A DNA stretch of 64,000 nucleotides, taken from positions 186,001 to 250,000 of the forward strand of contig NZ_JALJXV010000008.1 of assembly GCF_024170285.1 (NCBI RefSeq), read 5' to 3'. Under the pieces are notes generated by a model. It was not told the DNA's origin and did not search any database. It saw only the letters and a list, made by a program, of their open reading frames with translations. Positions 17,178 through 25,163 of the stretch are shown here, in pieces. Source of the stretch: Natronocella acetinitrilica (lineage in GTDB: Bacteria > Pseudomonadota > Gammaproteobacteria > Nitrococcales > Aquisalimonadaceae). Positions within the stretch are counted from its first letter, which is position 1, and each line of letters opens with the position of its first letter. The translations under genes and the position numbers were made by a program.

Positions 17178-19076
17178 TTAGCTCGCCATGCGCGTTGCTG
17201 CATCCTGACGGCGCCCCCGGACTATATGAAACGTCAGCGCGAGTGCACCGAGTGCAATGCCGATTACATCCGAGTGCGGATTGCCGCTCAGCAGGGCCAA
17301 GGCCGCCAGAAGCAGCACAATGCGCTCGGGCCATATCACCTTCGTCAGCAAGTAGCCTTGCAGCGCCGCAGCCAGGGCAAGCACGCCAACCGTCGCCGAA
17401 AAGAGTGGAATGATCAGTGACATGGGCTCGCCCATCAGCATCAGTCGTGGATCAATCACGAACATGAACGGAATGATGAACGCGGTCGCGGCCAACCGGG
17501 TGGCCGTCAACCCGGTCCGTATCTGACTGGCACCCGCGATTCCGGCTGCCGTGAATGCCGCGATACAAATCGGCGGCGTGACATTCGACAGGATGCCGAA
17601 GAAGTAGACGAAGAGATGTGCGGCCACGGGTTCCGCGCCCATGTTCACCAGAGCGGGTGCCGCCAGCGACGCCAGAATGACGTAGGCGCTGATGCTGATC
17701 ATGCCCATTCCCAGCACCAGGCTCGCCAGTGCGGTAAGAATCAGCGCTGGCAACAGCAAGCCGCCACTCAAACTGATGATTGCCGCCGAGAACTTGAGGC
17801 CGAGGCCGGTCACACTGATGCTGCCCACGATGAGCCCCGCCGCGGCGCAGGCCATGACAATCACCAGCGAATTCACCGCTCCATCGCGTAATGCGAGGAT
17901 GATGTCCTTTGGCATCATCCGCGTATCCTTGCGGAACCAGCTGATGACGACGACCAGGACGATCGCGTAGAAGCCGGCCTTCATCGGGCTGAAGCCCGCG
18001 ACCAGCATTCCTATTAGCACCAGAAGCGGAATCAGATTATGCATTCCCGTCAACAGCGTGTTCTTCAGGTTCGGGATTTCTTCAGGCTTCAGCGTGGGAA
18101 TGTTGTTCTTCTTCGCCTCCAGATGAACCATGGCGAACACGCCAAGGAAATAAAGCAGGGCTGGAAACAGCGCATACAGGGCGATCAGGTTGTAGGGTGT
18201 GCGGGTGAACTCGGCGATGATGAACGCCGTGGCCCCCATTACGGGTGGGAGCACCTGCCCGCCGGTCGAGGCGGCGGCTTCAACGCTGCCGGAGAAAACG
18301 CGCGAGTAGCCATACCGGATCATCACCGGAATGGTGAACGGTCCGGTGGTGGCCACGTTCGCCACGGCGGAACCGGTCACACTTCCGGTGAGCCCGCTCG
18401 CAACCACGGCAGCCTTCGCAGGTCCGCCTATCGACTTCCCCGTTAGTGCCCTCGAAAGATCACTGAAGAAATCCCCGGCACCGGAGCGATTGAGGAAGGC
18501 GCCGAAGATGATAAAAAGCACGATGTAGACGGACGATGCCGCGATCGGGGCGCCAAATATCCCGCCTGTCGAGTTGTAGAACTGGTTGGTGAGGCGGGCG
18601 TAACTGAAGGACGGATGGCCAAGTTGTCCCGGTAGATAGGTGCCATAAAACACGAACAGCAGGAACAGGCCCGCAATGATCGTCATCGCGATGCCGACGC
18701 AGCGTCGCGTCGCCTCAAGGACCAGAAAGATCAGTATTGCCGCGACAATCTGGTCCGAAACCGGAATAAGCCCCGCCCGCTGCTGAATATCCAGATGACC
18801 GGTTATCGAGTAGTGCGCCACGTAGCCCACCGCGGCGAGGCAGAGTAAATCGATGCCGTTGGAGAGCCAGCGCCATGGGCCGGTTGCATTCGGCAATGTG
18901 CGGTAGATCAGGAAGATCAGTGTCAGCGCAAAGCTGAGATGGATTGCCCGGTTCTGCCAATGGGCGAGAACGCCGTAATGAGCCGTATACAAGTGGTACA
19001 GCGCCATCGATACCGCGACAACGGTAACGAGACCGCCGGTAGTTTGTTTCCCATCGAGGCGCTCAAGCAACGCCAT
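17178..19076 (-). CDS. TRAP transporter permease, fused subunits (second system)
   Basis: 632 residues from ATG 19076, which has GGGGAGGAG upstream; the frame extends to 19127 without family sequence. Multi-spanning membrane protein with TGGQVLPPVMGATAFIIAEF and LGMGMISISAYVILASLAAP in DctM positions, and VTGSAVANVATTGPFTIPVM in the large-subunit half. Pairs with the TAXI protein 45 bp downstream. It shares overall architecture but limited identity with the first permease. Confidence 0.94.
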   Translation of the reverse strand: MALLERLDGKQTTGGLVTVVAVSMALYHLYTAHYGVLAHWQNRAIHLSFALTLIFLIYRTLPNATGPWRWLSNGIDLLCLAAVGYVAHYSITGHLDIQQRAGLIPVSDQIVAAILIFLVLEATRRCVGIAMTIIAGLFLLFVFYGTYLPGQLGHPSFSYARLTNQFYNSTGGIFGAPIAASSVYIVLFIIFGAFLNRSGAGDFFSDLSRALTGKSIGGPAKAAVVASGLTGSVTGSAVANVATTGPFTIPVMIRYGYSRVFSGSVEAAASTGGQVLPPVMGATAFIIAEFTRTPYNLIALYALFPALLYFLGVFAMVHLEAKKNNIPTLKPEEIPNLKNTLLTGMHNLIPLLVLIGMLVAGFSPMKAGFYAIVLVVVISWFRKDTRMMPKDIILALRDGAVNSLVIVMACAAAGLIVGSISVTGLGLKFSAAIISLSGGLLLPALILTALASLVLGMGMISISAYVILASLAAPALVNMGAEPVAAHLFVYFFGILSNVTPPICIAAFTAAGIAGASQIRTGLTATRLAATAFIIPFMFVIDPRLMLMGEPMSLIIPLFSATVGVLALAAALQGYLLTKVIWPERIVLLLAALALLSGNPHSDVIGIALGALALTFHIVRGRRQDAATRMAS

Positions 19077-19502
19077 CCTGACTCCTCCCCAGCGTGACGG
19101 ATCTCGCACGAGCCACACCCCGGGCACGGCAAAGATTCGCCGAACCGGGCGGAACGCGCTATCCCTAGGCTTCTCCTGAGCGCCGGTGGGGCCGGCATCG
19201 CGGCCCTTTGTGGCGTGCCCTTCAGTGGCCGACCGGCCGCGAGCTATCGTTATGTGGTCCGCAGGTTATCGTTATGTGGTCCGCGGGCTATCGTAATGTG
19301 ATTTTAGAACCTACTACGTAATGGCGCATGCAGGCAACTGGCGACGTGTGCGTGGACGTGACTTGACGGCTTGCCGCGGCAGCCTCATGGTAAAAAGCAC
19401 GAGGATTGGTCTCGATCAATATTCCTTTCCGTATCCTTGATTATCCATGTGCGACGTGTTTCGGACGCGGGCTTGGTGTTGTTTGTTGGGGGAGTTCAAA
19501 CA
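19077..19502. other. Divergent intergenic region with three 22-bp repeats
   Basis: 426 bp between the second TRAP permease and the deacetylase, which point away from each other, so both promoters must lie here. It contains the direct-repeat block at 19244-19307 and, at its right end, the GGGGGAG ribosome-binding site of the deacetylase. No coding frame with family resemblance was seen. Confidence 0.6.
19244..19307. repeat. Three tandem 22-bp direct repeats
   Basis: Units begin at 19244, 19266 and 19288, a strict 22-bp period, about two DNA turns. Units 1 and 2 share TATCGTTATGTGGTCCGC; unit 3 is TATCGTAATGTG followed by diverged AT-rich sequence. Possible readings are binding sites for a regulator on one DNA face, or one worn end of an IS21-type element, whose termini carry multiple short repeats. 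No istA/istB genes are present. Confidence 0.85.
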
Positions 19503-20396
19503 GTGATAGACAGTTCCTATCGAACTTCGCAGCGTCTTCCCTACAGCGCGATCGTGGACAGGCCGCCCCTACGCTTTCCCGACAATGCACGCGTGGCAAT
19601 CTGGACGATTGTCAATGCGGAGCGTTGGGACGACAGTTGCGCGATGCCGAGAGCAGTGTTGCCACCGCCGATGGGGCAGCCGCTGTTGCCGGATATCCCC
19701 AACTGGGCTTGGCATGAATACGGAATGCGCGTGGGCTTCTGGCGCTTCGTGGACGTGCTTCAACGATTCGATGTGATACCGACCTTTGCCGTCAACGGGA
19801 CCGTCTGCGAGGAGTATCCGCGTATCGCGCGGGAGGCACTGGATCGGGGTTGGGAGTTCATGGGCCATGGTCATGTACAGGGCCCCATGCACAAGCTGGA
19901 CGATCAGCGAAAGGCCATCGCGGACGCGATTGCCGCGATCAGGCAGTTCACCGGCAAGGCTCCCCGTGGTTGGGAAAGCCCCGGTCTGACCGAAACTGGC
20001 GAGACGCTGGATCTGCTCCGGGACGCGGGCATCGAGTATGTGGCCGATTGGGTGCTCGACGACTTGCCGGTCTACCTGAAGACCGCGCATGGCCCCATGG
20101 TTTCCATTCCGTACACGGTGGAGATCAACGATGTGGTGATCAGTGCGGTGCAACAGCACCCGTCGGACGAGATCTTCATCCGTGGGCGTGCCCACTTTGA
20201 CCAGCTTTATCGCGAAGGGACAACGATACCCCGGGTCATGGCGATCAGCGTGCACCCCTATCTCACTGGTGCACCGCATCGCATTGACGCTTTGGCGCGT
20301 CTCTACGAGCACATCCGGCAACACGATGATGTTGTTTTCATGACGGGGGCTGAGATCCACGATTGCTTCCGAAGCCAGGTAAAGCCGGAATTCTAG
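19503..20396 (+). CDS. Polysaccharide deacetylase-family hydrolase (allantoinase PuuE/HpPgdA-like)
   Basis: 297 residues from GTG 19503 with GGGGGAG 8 nt upstream; the frame is open from 19371 but that part is not family-like. NodB-fold motifs appear in the form of the cyclic-imide/allantoinase-type subgroup: VAIWTIVNAERWDD, VNGTVCEEYPRIAREALDRG, EFMGHGHVQGPMHKLD and PRGWESPGLTETG. No signal peptide, so it acts in the cytoplasm, which argues against a peptidoglycan role and for hydrolysis of a small C-N compound. It is followed by an amidohydrolase relic, consistent with one degradation pathway. Confidence 0.85.
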   Translation: MIDSSYRTSQRLPYSAIVDRPPLRFPDNARVAIWTIVNAERWDDSCAMPRAVLPPPMGQPLLPDIPNWAWHEYGMRVGFWRFVDVLQRFDVIPTFAVNGTVCEEYPRIAREALDRGWEFMGHGHVQGPMHKLDDQRKAIADAIAAIRQFTGKAPRGWESPGLTETGETLDLLRDAGIEYVADWVLDDLPVYLKTAHGPMVSIPYTVEINDVVISAVQQHPSDEIFIRGRAHFDQLYREGTTIPRVMAISVHPYLTGAPHRIDALARLYEHIRQHDDVVFMTGAEIHDCFRSQVKPEF

Positions 20397-20455
20397 AGTT
20401 GCGGCGTTGGCTGATGAGCGCGTTTTCCGGATGACATCATTCCTCGGGGAAGTCG

Positions 20456-20953
20456 ATGAAAGACGTTGATCTCCATAACCACGTGTTTTCCAGGGTGGCC
20501 GTCGATGCCTTCGTCGGGGAGCAGGACAGGATGATGGCCCGGCAAGTCATGCGTGATAGCAAGCCGTGGATTCAGCATGACCAGGGCTACGTGTATCCGC
20601 TGGGAGGACGAATTTCACGATCCTCTCGCCAAGGTCTCCGCGCTGGACGCGGGCCGCGTTGATGTGGCCGTGCGCTCGCCGGCGCCACCACTGTTCTATT
20701 ACTGGGCTGAACGTGCCCTGGCGCGGGATGTTGCCAGGATGGTGAACGATGGGGTTGCGGAGTATGCGAGCACGAATCCCGAGCGGTTCCGATCCATGGC
20801 CACCTTGGGGACGTCAGCCCCGAGGTCTTCGAGCAGGCTTCAAGGTGAGGTGCTTGGGTGCTCACGAGACTGGGGGAAGTCCAAGACTTCACCACTCTAC
20901 GGTAGGAATCACTGGCTATCCATCCATGCCAGGTCCCGCAAGCGGTTCTTTTA
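20456..20953 (+). pseudogene. Amidohydrolase (ACMSD-like, metal-dependent) relic
   Basis: ATG 20456 has CGGGGAAG upstream and begins KDVDLHNHVFSRVAVDAF, with the metal-binding HxH of amidohydrolase-2 enzymes, then QHDQGYVYPL. Near 20600 the frame shifts, and the next frame continues FHDPLAKVSALDAGRVDVAV, SPAPPLFYYWAERAL and NPERFRSMATL. After about 20810 the similarity fades. Only about 120 of the usual 320-350 residues survive, and the catalytic half is missing, so it is a frameshifted and truncated gene. Confidence 0.82.
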
Positions 20954-21061
20954 GCCTGGATTGTCCAAACCTCCTATTGATGCGCTATGGTTCAGAAAGC
21001 TTGCCCGCTCCGCCATGAGGCGTGATAGCTTGCCCAAAAGTTACGCCGCAGGCCGCAATTG

Positions 21062-21406
21062 GTGAACACCGAAGGTTCCCCCGATCTTGCCCCGCGTCTG
21101 CGTGAGATCCTCAGTGATCTTCCGGACGCAGTGCCTATCACCTACCAGCAGGCCGCTGATGCTCTCGGCCTCAGCCCGCCGCGCACCATCCAGCGTGTGG
21201 CCCAGGCCCTTGAGGACTTGATGCGCGAGGACGTTGCCGCCGGGCGGCCCATGATCGCCGTTCTCGTTGTCAGCCGCCGGGGCGGACTGCCCGGCCAGGG
21301 CTTCTTCGACCTGGCCATGGAACTCGGCCGTTTCCCTATCGACCCGGAACAACACGCAACAGCCTATCGACAGGAGCTCGCGCGGGTCATGGCGGGCCGC
21401 ACCTGA
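21062..21406 (+). CDS. Small hypothetical protein with winged-helix-like N-terminus
   Basis: 114 residues from GTG 21062 (TTG just before is an alternative). Residues 20-60 (VPITYQQAADALGLSPPRTI, QRVAQALEDLMREDVAAG) look like a helix-turn-helix segment. The C-terminal part has the conserved-looking core PMIAVLVVSRRGGLPGQGFF and ELGRFPID. Short proteins of this pattern occur in Proteobacteria without known function. No partner gene is evident. Confidence 0.6.
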   Translation: MNTEGSPDLAPRLREILSDLPDAVPITYQQAADALGLSPPRTIQRVAQALEDLMREDVAAGRPMIAVLVVSRRGGLPGQGFFDLAMELGRFPIDPEQHATAYRQELARVMAGRT

Positions 21407-21547
21407 CTCGTAAGGTAATTCCAGCTAGCGCTCACGCGGTTCGGAGTCAGTGACGAATAACGCCGTCTGACGCAACCCATCCTCGCGGACCGCTCGGGCA
21501 GAACAATCCTATGCTTAGAGCAGCGGATCCCTGCCAGGGGGTGAACG

Positions 21548-22921
21548 ATGCGAGAGCTTTACTTGATTCGCCATGCGAAGGCTAAACGCGCGCGGGGCGA
21601 CATGGTCGACCATCAGCGAACATTACGCCGCCGAGGGCGCCGTCAGGCGGCGGTTATGGCGAGCCCGCTCGGGCGTTGCGGTGCCCTGGCCGGCGAGATT
21701 CATGTCAGTAGCGCCGACCGCACCCGCCAGACGCTGGAGGTGATCGACGCGGCACTGCCGCGTCTGGGCCTTGTCGAGCGGGTCCATGTCGACGACGCAC
21801 TCTACACATTTCGGGGTGACGCCCTGCGCGAGTGGCTGAAGGCGCTACCAGCTGACGCCGCGCGCGTACTCGTCATCGGCCACAACCCGGCGCTCATCGA
21901 ATTGGCCCGCTGGCTTTGCCCCGAACTGCCGGCTTCTTTCCCAACAGGATCTCTGGTGCATCTGCGCCTGCCTGATGGTGCCTGGCGATCGGTCACTCCA
22001 CGTAGTGCTGAATGGGTGGCCAGCCTTTCCCCGGCTGAGGTCAGCTACGACATTTTTCAGCCCGAGGCTCCGGCAACCAAGGAGCCGGGCGGTATTCATC
22101 TTCCGGAGCGCGCTGCTCTGCAGCTTGAACATCAGTACCAACTCATTCGGGAGTTGGAGCCCGGCGTGATCGCCGGGTTTGATCCCGAATTTCTGCACCA
22201 GTATCGCGTCAACCTCCGCCGTAGTCGTGCAATCGGCGAATCCGTGCTGGCGGCAGTGAAAGTGCCGGGGCTTCGGAAGGGGCTCAAGCGTCTCAAGAGG
22301 CGCGCCCAGGCGACCAGCGATCTGCGCGACCTGGACGTTTTTCTGGCGTCACTTTCTCAGCAACGGCCACTCTTGGCTCCAAGAGTGCAGCCGGCCCTGC
22401 AAGCGTGGCTGAGCAGCCGCCGGGACGTTGAGCATCAGGCGTTGTGTGAGCAGCTCGCAAGTGAGGCCTATGCGAGAGAGAAGTTGGTCTGGGGGCGCTT
22501 TCTCGCCTCAGGGAGCTTCCGGAAAGCCTTGCGAAAACTAACCCGAAAACGTGTCCAGACAGTGTTGACCGAGCAGGTTGCGCAGCACGATCGGAGCCTG
22601 GCCTCCATCACGGTGGCCAGCCCAGACGAAGCGCTTCATGACCTCCGCAAAGGTGTGAAACGCATCCGATATCTGGCCGAGCTGGATCCCGAGCGGCATC
22701 GTGACCTGCTGTCCAGCTTGAGGCAACGCCAGAACCTGCTGGGCAATTTCCAGGATCTGTGCACCTGGCAGGCCTGGGTGGGAGAGTTCGCTGCTGAACT
22801 TGACGGAGACTCTGATCAGCGGGCCGGGTTGAACGGCTGGCTAGCGGAACTCGGGCAACAAAAACAGGCATTGCGCGAACGTCTCATGGGCGAGCGGCAA
22901 CTCCACTCAAGCAACGCTTGA
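21548..22921 (+). CDS. SixA-type phosphohistidine phosphatase fused to a CHAD domain
   Basis: 457 residues, ATG 21548 with AGGGGG upstream. Residues 1-150 are a histidine phosphatase of the SixA branch: catalytic R8-H9 in LIRHAKAKR, R-rich loop, and H112 in VLVIGHNPALIEL. Residues about 190-450 are a CHAD domain, a helical bundle with conserved basic and His positions (LHQYRVNLRRSRAI, LHDLRKGVKRIRYL, LLGNFQDL). CHAD domains bind polyphosphate, and SixA removes phosphate from phosphohistidine, so the fusion suggests phosphate or polyphosphate-linked signalling. Cytoplasmic, apparently monocistronic. Confidence 0.9.
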   Translation: MRELYLIRHAKAKRARGDMVDHQRTLRRRGRRQAAVMASPLGRCGALAGEIHVSSADRTRQTLEVIDAALPRLGLVERVHVDDALYTFRGDALREWLKALPADAARVLVIGHNPALIELARWLCPELPASFPTGSLVHLRLPDGAWRSVTPRSAEWVASLSPAEVSYDIFQPEAPATKEPGGIHLPERAALQLEHQYQLIRELEPGVIAGFDPEFLHQYRVNLRRSRAIGESVLAAVKVPGLRKGLKRLKRRAQATSDLRDLDVFLASLSQQRPLLAPRVQPALQAWLSSRRDVEHQALCEQLASEAYAREKLVWGRFLASGSFRKALRKLTRKRVQTVLTEQVAQHDRSLASITVASPDEALHDLRKGVKRIRYLAELDPERHRDLLSSLRQRQNLLGNFQDLCTWQAWVGEFAAELDGDSDQRAGLNGWLAELGQQKQALRERLMGERQLHSSNA

Positions 22922-23202
22922 TATGCCTTGCCACCGACGCGACATCTTGCTGGGGAGTTAGTCCAGTTCCCGGGCGGCTGCGGATATTTGTGCATTATCG
23001 CTACGATGTGGAATCAAGCCGTCTCGTTATCGGTGGCACTGCCCCTCAAGGAAGCGCTGAAGTATTCACGCGGTGAGCTCTTGTGGCGTTGACAAAAGTT
23101 CCTGGGGAAACCGAGAAGGGTAGATTTCTCGCCATTACGGTGATGGAATCATTGCGAAGGCCGTTGATTCGCTGTCATCCAAACCTACGAAAGGAGTCAT
23201 CG

Positions 23203-23670
23203 ATGGCTACGATACAGCTCAATGTCCCGCTAGAGGCGCAGGAAAAACCGAACTGCTGTTGGCATACCAGCGCGTACATGATCTGGCTTTACTGGCAGCA
23301 AAATGGCAAGGGCGCCGGCCCAATGAATACTGTTGCCAGCAAGTACCAGGTCGCGGATCAGGTGGGCCTCCATCCCAGCGAATTCATCACGCTGGCCGGC
23401 AAGGTCGGGCTATACAAGCTCCCAGTAAAAAATCAACACTCGGAAAGCGATCTTTTCAAGTATCTCCGCGACGGCGGCCCAGTCTGGAGTGCAGGCTACT
23501 GGTTTGGTGTGGGGCACGTGATTGTGCTGACTGGGGTCGGCAACGGTAAGGTGTACTTCAACGATCCGGATCAAGGTGTCAAAAAGGAGGGGACCATAAA
23601 GTGGTTTAACGAAAAGCTAGCCTCGCAACTGACAGGCTGCCTCATGGTAAAAGACCCGGGCCGCTACTGA
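23203..23670 (+). CDS. Papain-like (AvrRpt2/C39-type) cysteine protease-fold protein
   Basis: 155 residues from ATG 23203 with AAAGGAG 6 nt upstream; the open frame from 23083 is leaderless and not family-like. C18/C19 in QEKPNCCWHTSAYMIWLYW, H105 in GVGHVIVLTGV and N120-D121 in VYFNDPDQG sit where the catalytic Cys, His and Asp/Asn of AvrRpt2-type papain-like peptidases sit. It has no signal peptide or accessory domain. Roles in the family include secreted effector proteases and toxin processing; the lone domain here gives no target. Preceded by a 281-bp gap with no recognised element. Confidence 0.75.
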   Translation: MATIQLNVPLEAQEKPNCCWHTSAYMIWLYWQQNGKGAGPMNTVASKYQVADQVGLHPSEFITLAGKVGLYKLPVKNQHSESDLFKYLRDGGPVWSAGYWFGVGHVIVLTGVGNGKVYFNDPDQGVKKEGTIKWFNEKLASQLTGCLMVKDPGRY

Positions 23671-23772
23671 AGCGAGTTGTTGCTGTGAGCGGGCATAACG
23701 CATAACCAAGCGGTCACCTGCACGCACCACGTGCGTCAGACCGCGTTTCAATCCGAAATAAGACAAACTGCC

Positions 23773-24648
23773 TCAAGCGTAATGCCGCGCGAGTCTGTCG
23801 CGCGTCATGCGTCGGCCCAACTCGATCATTTCTGCAGCCTTGTGGAACTCGTGGATCATGCAGGCATTGCGGGGAATGTGAATCACCAGATCCGGTTGAA
23901 ACACTGCCAGGTGCTGGCGGGTAATGGCGGCCTGCATGGTCTCCAGTGAGCGGATGAGGACTTCGGATAACGCCATTCCAGAAGCCTCGGGCTGTTTGTG
24001 TCCGTCGCCACCGATGACGCCCCGGAGCCTGTCCAGTAATCCGTTTTCTACCGGTGCATCCTCCGTTTCTTCGGCTTCGACTTCCTTGCCGGGGTGGCCA
24101 TTCACATCGACCACGATGGTGAGATCAGTGAGTGTGCGGCGGGTGGGGGCGACGGGGACGGGATTGAGCAGCCCGCCGTCTACCAGTGTGCGGCCTCGGT
24201 AGTGATGGGGTGTGAAAACCGCAGGTATTGCGATGGACGCGCGAATGGCGTCGAACAGCGGCCCTTCTATGAGCCAGAGCTCCTGCTCGCGGACGATATC
24301 CACCGTCACGGCGGTGTAGTCGAGGGGCAGGTCCTCGATGTTGCAGTCACCCACCATCTCCCGCAGCTTGGAGATGATTCTCTCGCCCTGAATCAGTCCA
24401 CCCCGGGATAGGGTCCAGTCCAGCAGAGCCAGCACATCGGATTGTTCCAGGCTTGTGACCCAGTCGCGGTAGACGTCGAGCTTGTTCAGTGCGTAGATGC
24501 CGCCGACCAGCGCCCCCATGGAGCAACCAGCGATGGCCTGGATGTCGTAGCCCTGGTCAACCAGCTCTTCGATTGCGCCTATATGGGCGAGGCCGCGGGC
24601 ACCGCCGGCACCCAGGACCAGCGACACAGTCTTGCTGCGAGAGGTCAT
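23773..24648 (-). CDS. Patatin-like phospholipase (RssA family)
   Basis: 291 residues from ATG 24648 with GGAG upstream; the frame runs further but into the neighbouring cysteine-repeat gene. The oxyanion loop GAGGARGLAHIG, nucleophile S43 in AGCSMGALVGG and catalytic D157 in TLVDGGLLNPVPV form a complete Ser-Asp dyad. The family hydrolyses acyl esters of phospholipids in the cytoplasm. After the core a linker rich in Glu (EVEAEETEDAP) precedes a C-terminal helical region. Its start lies 24 bp after the stop of the cysteine-repeat gene, suggesting co-transcription. Confidence 0.9.
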   Translation of the reverse strand: MTSRSKTVSLVLGAGGARGLAHIGAIEELVDQGYDIQAIAGCSMGALVGGIYALNKLDVYRDWVTSLEQSDVLALLDWTLSRGGLIQGERIISKLREMVGDCNIEDLPLDYTAVTVDIVREQELWLIEGPLFDAIRASIAIPAVFTPHHYRGRTLVDGGLLNPVPVAPTRRTLTDLTIVVDVNGHPGKEVEAEETEDAPVENGLLDRLRGVIGGDGHKQPEASGMALSEVLIRSLETMQAAITRQHLAVFQPDLVIHIPRNACMIHEFHKAAEMIELGRRMTRDRLARHYA

Positions 24649-24671
24649 TCCGGGTGCTCCGGCGTGAGGGT

Positions 24672-24941
24672 TCAGGCGAGGGCGCAGCGCGCGCGATCGC
24701 AGGCATCGCGGGTGCGCATGCCGCAACTCGGACAAGCGGGAATGGCCATGTCCACGCCCTCGGGCTTCTCTTGCTGCGCTGGGCAACCCGGCAGGCTGCA
24801 GGCCTTGTCATTCGACAGTCCGCAGAGGGCACACGGTTGCGCGGCTTGCGCTACGGCGTGGCCAACAGGGCAGGTGGGTCGATCACACGGTTGTGCGGCG
24901 GTCATGCCACAGCTGGGGCAGTTGGGTGCGGGCGTATCCAC
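24672..24941 (-). CDS. Cysteine-repeat mini-protein, three CxxC-x7-C-x4-C units
   Basis: 89 residues from GTG 24941 with AAGGAG 6 nt upstream. Three units have identical spacing: C8-C11-C19-C24, C37-C40-C48-C53 and C70-C73-C81-C86. Each begins CPSCG or CALCG and has the form CDRPTCP or CSLPGCP, and nothing else conserved lies between. Four-cysteine units of this kind would bind zinc or another metal as tiny zinc ribbons. No other domain and no signal. The repeats and the ribosome-binding site argue that it is real although short. Adjacent patatin gene on the same strand. I do not recognise a named family. Confidence 0.75.
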   Translation of the reverse strand: MDTPAPNCPSCGMTAAQPCDRPTCPVGHAVAQAAQPCALCGLSNDKACSLPGCPAQQEKPEGVDMAIPACPSCGMRTRDACDRARCALA

Positions 24942-25163
24942 ATTGCACTCCTTCTCTGATGGTGAGCCGGTTCATCGCGGCACAGCATAACGTGGTAGCG
25001 GCGTTGAGTCAGATCCTCGTTGCCAGTCTGGTAGAGCGGTGATATACCAATCTGATCCTAGTCGGCTTTGGAGGTGAATCCCCGCAATCTGTACGGCCCG
25101 GGTTTATTACAAAAATTACAACCGGCGGCTGCCCAAAAAACTGCCGCCATGATGGAGGAAGGA

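Noticed and set aside
6394-21000. Second copy of the tRNA-Ser 3' end as an att site
   Set aside because: Read through for the T-arm/acceptor sequence and found none; a computed search over a larger region is needed.
23089-23126. TTGACA ... TAGATT as a promoter for the protease-fold gene
   Set aside because: Spacing is 26 bp, too long for a sigma-70 promoter.
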